Of a stretch of DNA of 64,000 nucleotides, positions 8,610-17,854 are shown piece by piece (position 1 is the first letter of the stretch; every line of letters begins with the position of its first letter). Location of the stretch: the NCBI GenBank assembly GCA_016839585.1, contig JAEOTZ010000050.1:41900-105899 (forward strand), read 5' to 3'. The translations under genes were made by a program, and so were the position numbers. This DNA is from Promethearchaeota archaeon (GTDB lineage Archaea; Asgardarchaeota; Lokiarchaeia; Sigyniarchaeales; SOKP01). The notes below the pieces were generated by a model that did no database searches, was not told the DNA's origin, and was given only the letters and a program-made list of their open reading frames with translations.

Positions 8610-9632
8610 ATGGCAGAAGAGAATTCCAAAGATTCTCCTTTTTTTGAGGAAATAATTAAAAAAACTAAAACTGGAATCACATTTCCAAAAACTCTAAGAG
8701 ATCTATTGTTTGAAGATGAAGAAGATATATTTTTTAGATTAATTGTACCAGAAGAAAAAGATAAAATAATTTTAGAATTTTTATCTAAAGAACAAGCAGA
8801 AAAGTTAACAGAAGAGTTTAAGGCGAAACCAAAAAAATTTCCCACAAAACCTAAGCAAAAACAATCTGTAAAAACGGGAAAATCAATTGGGTATTCACCA
8901 AGCTGGGGTGAATATTTCGTTTATGATTTCGATGCTAAAGATAAGGTTCAACCGATTTTAGAATCAGCATTTTACAAATTTGCAGAAAAACCTTTAAATC
9001 TTGAAGATGCTATGGGTAGAGTTAAGTATGCTTTAGTTTCTTTCCTAACTTCTACAAAAACAGAAAATGCAAAGTTATATTTTACTATAGAGAAATTCTT
9101 ACTAGATATCGTTGAGAAATTTGATTTACCTAATTTATTAGATTGGATTTTTGAAAAAATTATACCTAGCATTGAAAGTAAATTTCTCTATGAGTTAGCT
9201 CTTTTAGAATTAATCGAATCGAGTTTAAAATTTAAAAGATGGGAAAAGGCGGAAATTTATATTTTCCATGTGTTGAAAAATATTGATAGCTACACTGATT
9301 CTGAATTGTATAATATAATGAACAGTTTTAATCAATTAATCAGAAAGGTAAAATATGTTGAGAGATCTGATAAGATAGATATTTTACTCAAAGAAAAATT
9401 ATTAGAATATGGAGAAGGAATAGAAGATATAGATTATAAAATTCAAATTATAGAGTTCCTCGAAGATCTTAATTATATTGAGCTAGCATATGATCTAGCA
9501 AAAAAAATTCAATTGAGTTTGGCCCCAGAAAGTATGAAAATAGAAGAAGTTCGAAAATTAGTGAGAAGATTACATAAAGCTCCTATTACTGAGAATAAAC
9601 CCCAATCTAGTATTGATTTTGATGAAGAATGA
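8610..9632 (+). CDS. Hypothetical protein with AbrB-like N-terminus and helical repeats
   Basis: 340 residues. The first 65 (TGITFPKTLRDLLFEDEEDIFFRLI, then a short strand-helix) resemble the swapped-hairpin start of AbrB/SpoVT domains. A basic linker (residues 73-95) follows, then about 230 residues of helices that look like an alpha-solenoid. Family unknown. It converges on the coiled-coil gene at 9636 with only a few bases between. Confidence 0.45.
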   Translation: MAEENSKDSPFFEEIIKKTKTGITFPKTLRDLLFEDEEDIFFRLIVPEEKDKIILEFLSKEQAEKLTEEFKAKPKKFPTKPKQKQSVKTGKSIGYSPSWGEYFVYDFDAKDKVQPILESAFYKFAEKPLNLEDAMGRVKYALVSFLTSTKTENAKLYFTIEKFLLDIVEKFDLPNLLDWIFEKIIPSIESKFLYELALLELIESSLKFKRWEKAEIYIFHVLKNIDSYTDSELYNIMNSFNQLIRKVKYVERSDKIDILLKEKLLEYGEGIEDIDYKIQIIEFLEDLNYIELAYDLAKKIQLSLAPESMKIEEVRKLVRRLHKAPITENKPQSSIDFDEE

Positions 9633-9635
9633 AAC

Positions 9636-10880
9636 TTATTCCTGTAATTCTTTATTTTTTTCTTCGTCAGGTTCTATTTTTTTAAGCTCTTCTTTAATCC
9701 TTTTGGTTTCTTCTTCTTTAAGTTTCTGTTCTTTTTGTTCAATTGCTTTTTGCTTTAGTTCTAACTCTACTTGAGATAGTTCCTTTTCTTTTTCAATTAA
9801 TTCTTCTTTTAATTTTAATACCTTTTCCTTCTCTAAGATTTCTTTTTCTTCTAATGCCTTCTCTTTTTCTTCTAATGCCAATTTTTTCTTTTTAATCTCT
9901 ATATCTTTCTTTTTTAGTTCCAATTCTTTATCAATAATTTCCGATTCTTCCTTCTTTAGCTTTTTTGGTATTTTTAATTTTGCAGGCTTTTCTTTACTTT
10001 CTATATCTTCTACCAATTCTTGTTCTTTCGTTATTATTTCCTCTTTTAATCTTAATGTCTCCTCTTTCGTTTGCATTGCCTTTTCTTCAATTTCTTTCTC
10101 TTTTTCTTCTAATGCCAATTTTTTCTTTTTAATCTCTAATTCTTTCTTTTTTAGTTCCAATTCTTTATCTAAAATTTCTGATTCTTCCTTTTCCAAATGT
10201 TTTTCCATCTTTTCTTCTTCTACAATTTCTCCTATTTTATCAATGGAAACTATGGATTTTAATATTGAATCTATGGATTTTTTTAAATCTTCATTCTCGG
10301 GAATATTTAGTATTTCTTTTGCATAATCAGTTAAAGTTCTAGTTATTACAGTTGGGTTATTCCTACCTATCGCTTTTAGAGTTTGAATAGCTTTTTCAAC
10401 TACAAAATCTTTATCATCTGATAATTTTAATATAATTGTTTTTATAAGAGCCTCATCATCAATATCAGTTTCTCCACCCGCCATGTATATTAATAATTGT
10501 AAAGCCGCTTCTCGGACATTAGGATCATTAGAATTTAATAAATCTTCACTATGAGGGAGGAATAAATCACATTCGTTTTCACACATAGTTTTCAGTAGTA
10601 GTAAAAATGTATATCTCAATAACGAGTCTTTTTTTGAAAGGTTGTTTAATAAAGTAGGTATATCAATAATTAAGTTTTCAATTAAAAATCTCAATACTGT
10701 TCTACCTCCATGAAGAGGTATTAATGTTTCTATAATATTTTCTAATCTTTCTATATAATTTTCTTCTGTTGGATTGCCCAAATAACGCGCGATTGTTTTT
10801 ACAGCATCATCAATTCTCCCATCTTTTATAAAATCTTTAACGATTTGAATTTCCTGATCTTTTTTATTAACCTCATTCAT
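9636..10880 (-). CDS. HEAT-repeat protein with long charged coiled coil
   Basis: Residues 1-210 are HEAT-like helical repeats (for example DPNVREAALQLLIYMAGG and DKDFVVEKAIQTLKAIGR). Residues 220-414 are an almost pure Lys/Glu coiled coil. Within it a block of about 40 residues (ESEILDKELELKKKELEIKK onward) is repeated 80 residues later with few changes, so the coil grew by internal duplication. A scaffold or filament-forming role is an inference. It is followed on the same strand, upstream, by the gene at 10906, so the two may be cotranscribed. Confidence 0.6.
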   Translation of the reverse strand: MNEVNKKDQEIQIVKDFIKDGRIDDAVKTIARYLGNPTEENYIERLENIIETLIPLHGGRTVLRFLIENLIIDIPTLLNNLSKKDSLLRYTFLLLLKTMCENECDLFLPHSEDLLNSNDPNVREAALQLLIYMAGGETDIDDEALIKTIILKLSDDKDFVVEKAIQTLKAIGRNNPTVITRTLTDYAKEILNIPENEDLKKSIDSILKSIVSIDKIGEIVEEEKMEKHLEKEESEILDKELELKKKELEIKKKKLALEEKEKEIEEKAMQTKEETLRLKEEIITKEQELVEDIESKEKPAKLKIPKKLKKEESEIIDKELELKKKDIEIKKKKLALEEKEKALEEKEILEKEKVLKLKEELIEKEKELSQVELELKQKAIEQKEQKLKEEETKRIKEELKKIEPDEEKNKELQE

Positions 10881-10905
10881 TATTATTAACCTCTTCTCTT
10901 TTCAT

Positions 10906-11862
10906 TTAATCTACCCAAATAATATAATAATCATTATAAATTCGTGTTATAAAATTAAAAATTAATCGCAAATCTCTAAATCTTAAAGGTAACCGCTTAT
11001 TATGTTCGATATAATTATTAGATTCTACACTAATATTCAACATTATTTCTAAATTTTCATTATCATCCATTTGTAAATGTATTTCTTCACAATACTGTGT
11101 AAGAGCATCTAGATCTTCTGCAAAAACATTCCAAAAATATTGATCTATTTTTGAAATATTTTCTTCTGGAAGTTTATCTTTAATTTTTAAAAGAACATCA
11201 TGAGGTACCATTGTTGAAACTGATACATATTTGGATGGAATTAACTTCATGCTTACCTCAGGAAAATAGATTTGAGCATATAATATGATTAAACCTAACA
11301 ATAATTCAAGACTAACAATATTTTCGCGATTAGCATTACAAAGGACATATTTTTCATTAATATTGATAACATGTATACGGTCATCATATTTGAAGATCAT
11401 ATAATTATTCATTAATATGTATTTAAAATTCTCATTTCGATTTTGAATCCTATCATCGAATATCTTCAAAGCATCTTTCCATTTTTCGAAAGAAATAAAC
11501 TGATTTAATTTACGATAATCTCCATGAAAAAAGATATCTAAAAAGTCTAATAGATATAAGTAAGTATCATAAGGTCTATATACAACAGTCTTATTTCTAA
11601 AATCCCTTTCGATGACCCCTTTATGAACGCTATAACAAAATTTTGGTAGATCCTCTAATTTTAAGCCATTTTTTATTCTTAATTTCAATAAAAAGCGTCT
11701 AGCGCATAATGGTGTTAATGTACATTGAATTCTATCAATCTGACATTCTTCAAAACATAATTTATCAATTCTATTCATCAATAAGTCAATCAAATCTGAT
11801 TTGTATTTAGTTTCTGATTCGTTTGCCAAATAATCTAATAGATGTTCTGGTTGTAAAGGCAT
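10906..11862 (-). CDS. Hypothetical protein (318 aa)
   Basis: No family recognised. Cysteines near the N-terminus (LCFEEC, then IQCTLTPLCARR) could bind metal. The rest is mixed alpha/beta. It is 25 bases upstream of the HEAT/coiled-coil gene on the same strand and probably forms an operon with it. Confidence 0.5.
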   Translation of the reverse strand: MPLQPEHLLDYLANESETKYKSDLIDLLMNRIDKLCFEECQIDRIQCTLTPLCARRFLLKLRIKNGLKLEDLPKFCYSVHKGVIERDFRNKTVVYRPYDTYLYLLDFLDIFFHGDYRKLNQFISFEKWKDALKIFDDRIQNRNENFKYILMNNYMIFKYDDRIHVININEKYVLCNANRENIVSLELLLGLIILYAQIYFPEVSMKLIPSKYVSVSTMVPHDVLLKIKDKLPEENISKIDQYFWNVFAEDLDALTQYCEEIHLQMDDNENLEIMLNISVESNNYIEHNKRLPLRFRDLRLIFNFITRIYNDYYIIWVD

Positions 11863-12059
11863 CTTTTTAAATTAGAATATCAAAATTTTATTATAGATCT
11901 TATAAAGAAACTAATTTTCAAGTCTAATATTTTTTATTAATTTTTTATTATTCTATAAAAATACTTAAACTTTTATTAGAAAGGAATTATAAAGAATTAT
12001 TAAGAAGCATTACTTCTTTCTTTGTAGGATAGAATAGAATGTGTTAGGATAAGTAGAAT

Positions 12060-13625
12060 ATGTTAAGACAAATTCACATTTTTCTTAAAGCTGAACATTT
12101 ATTTTGTAAGGATTATGCAATGGCATTAAGTGGCGAGGAATTAAACAACGTTAAAGAAATTATCCAAGAATATATCGATATGCCAATGCCTAATAAAACA
12201 TTTAGTCGTCCGGTTTCAAATTTTCAGATATTTCATAGGGGAACCGGAGAATTGTATTTCTTATTTATAGCTGATTTAGTCGATTCACTTGATATATTAA
12301 ATGATATTATAAAAAGTACGATGGAAAAGTTTAAAGAGTTATTTCCTGATCCCTCTAAGATTAAAGAATCAAGTCCTTCTAAATATGAGTTTATGCGCTT
12401 CTTAGATTTGATCCAAAAAGATCTTCACTCGAAGATAGCAATTATAGGACCAACTGGTTCTGGAAAATCAACGCTCTATAACATGCTACGTAGTGGTGGA
12501 GAAAGATCAATAATGAATTTTGCAAAATCATCAATTTTTGAGATGGATGGTTTAAATTTTGATTTATGGGATTTTCAAATAAAAGATAATTTTTCTCCTT
12601 TATGGTCTAAGTTCATCAGTGGATCTGATTTAATTATTCTATTATTTGATTTATCAAATTATCATTTGAAGGTAGTTAATCATTTTATAAATTTGCATAA
12701 GCTTGAAAGTAATTTTTCCAGATTATTAATGATTGCTAACAAACGAGATTTAGTAGATGATGAAGATATAGGAAGAATTAAGAATGAATTAGATATAGAT
12801 GATTTTATTGAACTTTCTCTAAATGATCCTGAAACTAAGCAAAATATCGATGGATTATTAAAAAAAGCTGTAGGTTTAAAGGAAACATTACCATCAAATT
12901 TTAACGAACTAATAAAAAAAGCTGATGAATTAGTTGCTGTTGGAAATAATGTCCAAGCATTAGCGAAATATAATGAATTAATCAATGTATGTAATTTATA
13001 TCAAGATTTTATGTATTTACCAAGTCTTCAAACAAAAGCAGATAATCTTAGAAAATTAATTGACGAAAAAGTAAAGATTAGAAAAGAAATGGATAGAAAG
13101 AAAGAATTTGCAATCCCTGCTAAATTAAAATTTGCAAAAAAAATAATGGTAAAACCTCTTCCTGGTACAAAACCTATACCAGAAAATTCTGTTCAAATAA
13201 AAGCACCTGATACAGCTCCTGAGACAACTAAAAAAATGGCGTCATTTAAACAACTAGAAAAGAAACCAAAAGAATTGAAAATTTTCAAAACTGAGGAAGT
13301 ATCTCCCAAACCTAAAAAACTTACATTAACTCCAAAAGATTTAAAGATCGTAATACCCACCGAAAAAGAATTGAAAATTAAAGAAACTAAATTGCCTACT
13401 GATTTATTTCCAAAATTGGATGAATCAAAAGTAAAAATAGATGAAGCTAAATTAGGTGACTTCGCTAGCGAGTTACAAAAAATGATAACTGAGAAAGGAA
13501 GTTCCTTGAGTTTAAAATTATGCGAACAATTGATAACAGAATTACATAATTCCTTAGGAAGAACATTGACTAAGGAGGATATTAATCTAGCAGCAGATTT
13601 TTTTGTTAAACAAGAACAAATGTAA
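12060..13625 (+). CDS. Longin-like domain fused to a small GTPase, with long C-terminal tail
   Basis: 521 residues in four parts. Residues 1-98 look like a longin or roadblock-type domain (MLRQIHIFLKAEHLFCKDYA, then GELYFLFIADLVDSL). Residues 120-275 are a GTPase: P-loop G130PTGSGKS137, a WD box in place of DxxG (DLWDFQ, 168-173), LIILLFDLS, and N227KRD230. Residues 280-345 are paired helices. The rest is a Lys/Pro-rich linker ending in a helical segment. Fusion of a longin to its GTPase in cis recalls eukaryotic trafficking GTPases and their partners. The G3 glutamine is present but the glycine pair is lost, so turnover may be slow. Confidence 0.7.
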   Translation: MLRQIHIFLKAEHLFCKDYAMALSGEELNNVKEIIQEYIDMPMPNKTFSRPVSNFQIFHRGTGELYFLFIADLVDSLDILNDIIKSTMEKFKELFPDPSKIKESSPSKYEFMRFLDLIQKDLHSKIAIIGPTGSGKSTLYNMLRSGGERSIMNFAKSSIFEMDGLNFDLWDFQIKDNFSPLWSKFISGSDLIILLFDLSNYHLKVVNHFINLHKLESNFSRLLMIANKRDLVDDEDIGRIKNELDIDDFIELSLNDPETKQNIDGLLKKAVGLKETLPSNFNELIKKADELVAVGNNVQALAKYNELINVCNLYQDFMYLPSLQTKADNLRKLIDEKVKIRKEMDRKKEFAIPAKLKFAKKIMVKPLPGTKPIPENSVQIKAPDTAPETTKKMASFKQLEKKPKELKIFKTEEVSPKPKKLTLTPKDLKIVIPTEKELKIKETKLPTDLFPKLDESKVKIDEAKLGDFASELQKMITEKGSSLSLKLCEQLITELHNSLGRTLTKEDINLAADFFVKQEQM

Positions 13626-13812
13626 TGATTTTTTTAAAAATTTTTAAAATATACTTCTAATCTGTAATTTGTTTTTATTGTGCTTTATCCTCTTTAGATT
13701 GATAATTAATTCAAAAAATATTACATTTAGGAAAAATAAAACTAAAATTTATTTGTATATCCTTAATTATCTTTTTTAAAAATTTTTATCATTACAATAT
13801 AAAGTTTTTAAA

Positions 13813-15309
13813 ATGAATGCTATAGAAGAACTTAAGGAATATTTTGCTGAAATAATGAGACTACACTATATACAAGTGACATTGGGATGGGATCAAGAGG
13901 TAAATATGCAAAATTATAAATCATTAGAAGGTAGATCTAAGCAAGTATCTTTGATTGAAAAATTAATTCATAAAAGAGTAACTTCAGAAAAAGTCGGTAA
14001 ATTAATAAAGGAAGCAGAAGAACTTGCTGATCTTAATGAAATTGAAAGTGCTATGCTACGTGAAATTACTAGAGAATATAATCTTGCAACAAAATTACCT
14101 GAAAAATTAGTAACAGAAATTGCTGAAACTAGTATATTAGCAGCCAAAGATTGGAGAGAGGCTAGAGCTAAAAGTGATTTTTCAATTTTCCAAAATATCC
14201 TTGAGAAGAGTGTTGAATTACAAAAAGAAAAAGCAAGAAGGCTTAAGACTCATCCAGATATGTATTCAACTTTAATTGATTTATATGAACCTGGTGCCAC
14301 ATATAATTGGATTGCTAATGTCTTTAATCCAATAAAACCGAAACTAATAGATTTTGTTAAAAAGTTAAATTATTCTTCAAATAAACCTGATGATTCAATA
14401 CTAAGGAAGTATTATGATCCAGATAAACAGTTTGAACTTAGTTTTGAGATAATTAAAAAACTTAATTATGATCTTGGGTATGGTCGGCAGGATAGATCTA
14501 CTCACCCATTTACATCATCACTTGCTTCTATGGATACGCGAATCACTACAAGGACATCAGAAAATTACCCTAATGAATGTATCTTTGGAACAATACACGA
14601 ATGTGGTCATGCACTTTATGAAATGGGCATTAAGAAAGAGCTTCATGATACAATTTTATGTAACGGCACTTCAATGGGAATTCATGAATCTCAATCAAGA
14701 ATGTGGGAGAATTTTGTAGGTCGTAGTAAGGAATTTTGGATGTATTGGTATCCAACTTTTCAAAAGTATTTCCCTGAAAATTTAAAAAACTATCCTATGC
14801 AAGAATTTTATAGAGCTGTTAATACTGTTCAGCCATCATTTATAAGAGTAAATGCTGATGAGGTAACATATGGTTTACATATTATTTTGAGATTTGAATT
14901 AGAAAAAGAACTTATAGATGGTAAAATTCAAGTAAAAGAATTACCACAATTATGGAATTCTAAATTTGAAGATTTATTAGGAATTATTCCCCCTAATGAC
15001 ACTCAAGGAGTATTACAAGATATACACTGGAGTATGGGAAGTATAGGATATTTCCCTACATATTTTCTTGGAAATCTTTATGGAGCGCAGATATATCAGA
15101 ATGTTCTCAAAAAAATTCCGCAATTACCAGAAGATTATAGAAAAGGTGAATTTTCTAATTTATTGAATTATCTAAGAGAAAATGTGCATCAACATGGAAG
15201 TGTCTATAGAGCGAGTGATTTAATAAAAAGAATCACAGGGGAAGAATTAAACCCAAATTACTTTATGGATTATCTTGAAAAGAAATATTATCCAATTTAT
15301 AATCTCTAA
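13813..15309 (+). CDS. M32 family metallocarboxypeptidase (Taq type)
   Basis: Zinc carboxypeptidase of family M32, full length at 498 residues. The zinc site is H262ECGH266, with Glu292 in the sequence GIHESQSRMWEN as third ligand, exactly the M32 arrangement. Other family marks are the N-terminal long helices, DPDKQFELS and the late IHWSMGSIGYFPTY. It removes C-terminal residues from peptides in the cytosol, so a role in peptide catabolism fits a peptide-fermenting Asgard archaeon. Transcribed alone. Confidence 0.92.
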   Translation: MNAIEELKEYFAEIMRLHYIQVTLGWDQEVNMQNYKSLEGRSKQVSLIEKLIHKRVTSEKVGKLIKEAEELADLNEIESAMLREITREYNLATKLPEKLVTEIAETSILAAKDWREARAKSDFSIFQNILEKSVELQKEKARRLKTHPDMYSTLIDLYEPGATYNWIANVFNPIKPKLIDFVKKLNYSSNKPDDSILRKYYDPDKQFELSFEIIKKLNYDLGYGRQDRSTHPFTSSLASMDTRITTRTSENYPNECIFGTIHECGHALYEMGIKKELHDTILCNGTSMGIHESQSRMWENFVGRSKEFWMYWYPTFQKYFPENLKNYPMQEFYRAVNTVQPSFIRVNADEVTYGLHIILRFELEKELIDGKIQVKELPQLWNSKFEDLLGIIPPNDTQGVLQDIHWSMGSIGYFPTYFLGNLYGAQIYQNVLKKIPQLPEDYRKGEFSNLLNYLRENVHQHGSVYRASDLIKRITGEELNPNYFMDYLEKKYYPIYNL

Positions 15310-15414
15310 TTTTATTTTTTTTTAAATTTTATAATAATAAAACTGATAAAATATTCTGAAATATTTTAACTATTCATGAATGAGAAATCACACGATTAGG
15401 CTATTTGAGATAAC

Positions 15415-16005
15415 ATGTTATTGCAAGTGAAAAAATTTTCAGAAAAACTATTGCTTCCCTTAGGAAGAAAATTAACAAAAATACCTGCAAATTATTTTAC
15501 TTTACTTGGTATGATCTCTGCCATCATAACATTTATTGGTTTTTATTTTCAAAATCTCCCTTTAATTATTACTTTCTTATTTGTTACTGAGTTTTTTGAT
15601 CAATTAGACGGTGTAGTTGCCCGTCTTCAAGGACCAACAAAGATAGGTGCATTTCTAGATTCTACCTTAGATCGAATCGGAGATTTTTTTCTATTTTTTG
15701 GAGTAATCCTTGGTGGATATACTTCGATTGAAATAGGTCTAATAGTAATTATTGGTGCATTTTTAACTTCTTATACAAGAGCTAAAATTGAAGCACTTGG
15801 AATAAAAAGTATGTATGGAGTTGGATTAATTGAAAGAACAGATCGTGTTCCAATTTTGTTTATAGGGGCTATTTTTCAAATTTGGTTTCCAACCGCTATA
15901 TGGTGGACGATGATAATTTTAGCGATAGGAACAAATATTACTGCTATACATAGAATTCTTTACGCCTATAGTAAATTTTCTAAAAAGGAACAAGATTTGG
16001 AGTAG
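15415..16005 (+). CDS. CDP-alcohol phosphatidyltransferase (archaeal phospholipid head-group synthase)
   Basis: Integral membrane enzyme of 196 residues. The signature D-G-x2-A-R-x7-G-x3-D-x3-D is complete: DGVVARLQGPTKIGAFLDSTLD. It transfers an alcohol phosphate to a CDP-activated archaeal lipid with release of CMP. Size and sequence fit archaetidylinositol-phosphate synthase or a glycerol-phosphate homologue; the substrate cannot be fixed from motifs. Around six hydrophobic segments follow. Confidence 0.85.
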   Translation: MLLQVKKFSEKLLLPLGRKLTKIPANYFTLLGMISAIITFIGFYFQNLPLIITFLFVTEFFDQLDGVVARLQGPTKIGAFLDSTLDRIGDFFLFFGVILGGYTSIEIGLIVIIGAFLTSYTRAKIEALGIKSMYGVGLIERTDRVPILFIGAIFQIWFPTAIWWTMIILAIGTNITAIHRILYAYSKFSKKEQDLE

Positions 16006-16037
16006 AATTTTTAGAAAAATAAAAAATATTAAGTAAG

Positions 16038-16703
16038 TTAGAATTGCTTTCTATTAAAGATAAATATATTTAACAGCATAATTATAGTAGTAACAGAATA
16101 TCCTATTATTGGAGTAACCACAACTGGTTTACCAAAATCTATAAAAAGAGGTAATAGAAAAATTATCGAAGAAAGTTGATTTCCCAAATAAACTGATAAA
16201 ATTGCTGCAGCTGCTACTGATGGGACTAATACTCCGAAAAATATTCCCATTGAACATGAAACTGCCATAAAAGCCATAAGAATTAACATAGATTCTAGGA
16301 CTTCTATAAAGTCATCTACAGTTACTCCAACATCAAACGCTTCTAATATTAACATAGCTAAATATGAAATAAAAACCGCTATTACTAGACATAAATAAAC
16401 AGCAAAAAATTTAGCTAAAAGGAAATACCACCTTTTAACGGGTCTTACTAAGAATAATTCATACACATTATGATTTTTTTCACTTACTATTGATGTACTT
16501 AACATAACAGAAGAAAGAGTACTACCTATACTTGATATTATCAATCCTATGGAAATGGTTATTAAAGGATCCTCTACATCTGCTTGTTGATATAAAAAGC
16601 GAATTAAGATAGCTAATGCTGGCATCCCAAACCATAGGATAATCATAACCTTTGATTTAATATATCCTCTCAACTCATCAAAAAAAAGTAATAAGAAAGT
16701 CAC
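16038..16703 (-). CDS. ABC transporter permease
   Basis: Six-span ABC-2-type permease (221 residues) with the conserved cytosolic stretch NVYELFLVRPVKRWYFLLAK after the second span. It begins at a GTG that overlaps the TGA of the ATPase gene upstream (GTGA), with a GGGGGTGAA ribosome-binding site, so the two are translationally coupled and form one exporter. Substrate unknown. Confidence 0.8.
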   Translation of the reverse strand: MTFLLLFFDELRGYIKSKVMIILWFGMPALAILIRFLYQQADVEDPLITISIGLIISSIGSTLSSVMLSTSIVSEKNHNVYELFLVRPVKRWYFLLAKFFAVYLCLVIAVFISYLAMLILEAFDVGVTVDDFIEVLESMLILMAFMAVSCSMGIFFGVLVPSVAAAAILSVYLGNQLSSIIFLLPLFIDFGKPVVVTPIIGYSVTTIIMLLNIFIFNRKQF

Positions 16704-17647
16704 TTTAATTCACCCCCTACATACGATAGGTATACTTCTTCTAAACTCGGTTTAACGATACTAAAATTTCTTATCTTACAATCATTTTCTAGTAATAATT
16801 TTAGAATTTGATTAACAGTAGAATTTAAATTAATATCAGAACTTAAGTGTACAAGTTGAATATTTGAAGCTAAATTTTCTACTTTTTCAACCTCAGCAAT
16901 ATTTTCTAAATCTTGGTATAACAACGTATTTTTAGCAACTTCAATTCTTATCATATTCCCTATGCGAAAATCACTTTGTAATTCATCAGGACTTCCTATT
17001 TTAAGAATTTTCCCTTTATGCAAAATTCCAATAACATTTGCTATATCTTGAACATCACTTAAGATATGTGAAGAAAATAGAATAGTCTTCCCACTTTTAG
17101 CAAGCGATTTGATTAATCCTTTTATTTGGTACCTAATGGAAGGATCCAAACCAGATAACGGTTCATCTAAAACAAGAATTTCTGGTTCGTGTAAGAGAGC
17201 TTGACATAACCTAAGTTTTTGGATCATACCCCCTGATAAATGTTTAATTTTTTTATATCTTACATCTTCAAGTTCGGTAAATTTTAAAACATCATAAATA
17301 CGATTTTCAAGATTGCCTTTACTCACTCCAGATAAACGACCAAAAGTTGTAAGAGCCTGGTTAACTGTTCTCCATTCTTGAAATCCTACTTCTTGAGGAT
17401 GATATCCTACAATTTTGTGAAGATCTTTAAAATTAGATACAGATATTCCATTAACATATACTTCCCCTTTATAATTTGGAATTAATCCGACTAAAATTTT
17501 AATAGTTGTAGTTTTCCCCGCACCATTTGGTCCGATATATCCAAATATATCTCCTTTTTCTATTATAAAAGAGATATTGTTTAAAGCAAGAAGATCTTTA
17601 TAACTTTTAGAAACATTATGTAATTCAATACAGCTATTTTGGCTCAT
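16700..17647 (-). CDS. ABC transporter ATP-binding protein
   Basis: ABC ATPase of 315 residues: Walker A GPNGAGKTT, Q-loop YHPQE, signature LSGGM, Walker B EILVLDEP, D-loop SGLD and switch histidine FSSH. A C-terminal extension of about 90 residues is typical of ABC-2 exporters for drugs, lipids or antibiotics. It drives the permease whose start overlaps its stop. Confidence 0.9.
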   Translation of the reverse strand: MSQNSCIELHNVSKSYKDLLALNNISFIIEKGDIFGYIGPNGAGKTTTIKILVGLIPNYKGEVYVNGISVSNFKDLHKIVGYHPQEVGFQEWRTVNQALTTFGRLSGVSKGNLENRIYDVLKFTELEDVRYKKIKHLSGGMIQKLRLCQALLHEPEILVLDEPLSGLDPSIRYQIKGLIKSLAKSGKTILFSSHILSDVQDIANVIGILHKGKILKIGSPDELQSDFRIGNMIRIEVAKNTLLYQDLENIAEVEKVENLASNIQLVHLSSDINLNSTVNQILKLLLENDCKIRNFSIVKPSLEEVYLSYVGGELK

Positions 17648-17769
17648 TTCTTTAACATCTATACTATTTAAATATTAATTGATTTTAACTTCTCTGAATT
17701 TTTAAAATTATTATTCTATAACTATTTTTACATATATAATTTAAAGCTTTATTATCTAAAAAAAAATTA

Positions 17770-17809
17770 ACAGATTTGTACTCAGAACAAATTTATATAT
17801 AAAATCTGT
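17770..17809 (+). promoter_or_regulatory. TATA region framed by an inverted repeat, upstream of the small GTPase
   Basis: ACAGATTT (17770-17777) and AAATCTGT (17802-17809) are perfect 8-bp inverted arms around a TATA-like TTATATATA (17793-17801). The GTPase start is about 46 bases downstream. Arms that frame a TATA box could form an operator; no regulator is identified. Confidence 0.4.
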
Positions 17810-17854
17810 CATAATTTATTCAATTAGATTTCTTATACAAACTGGGATACGATA

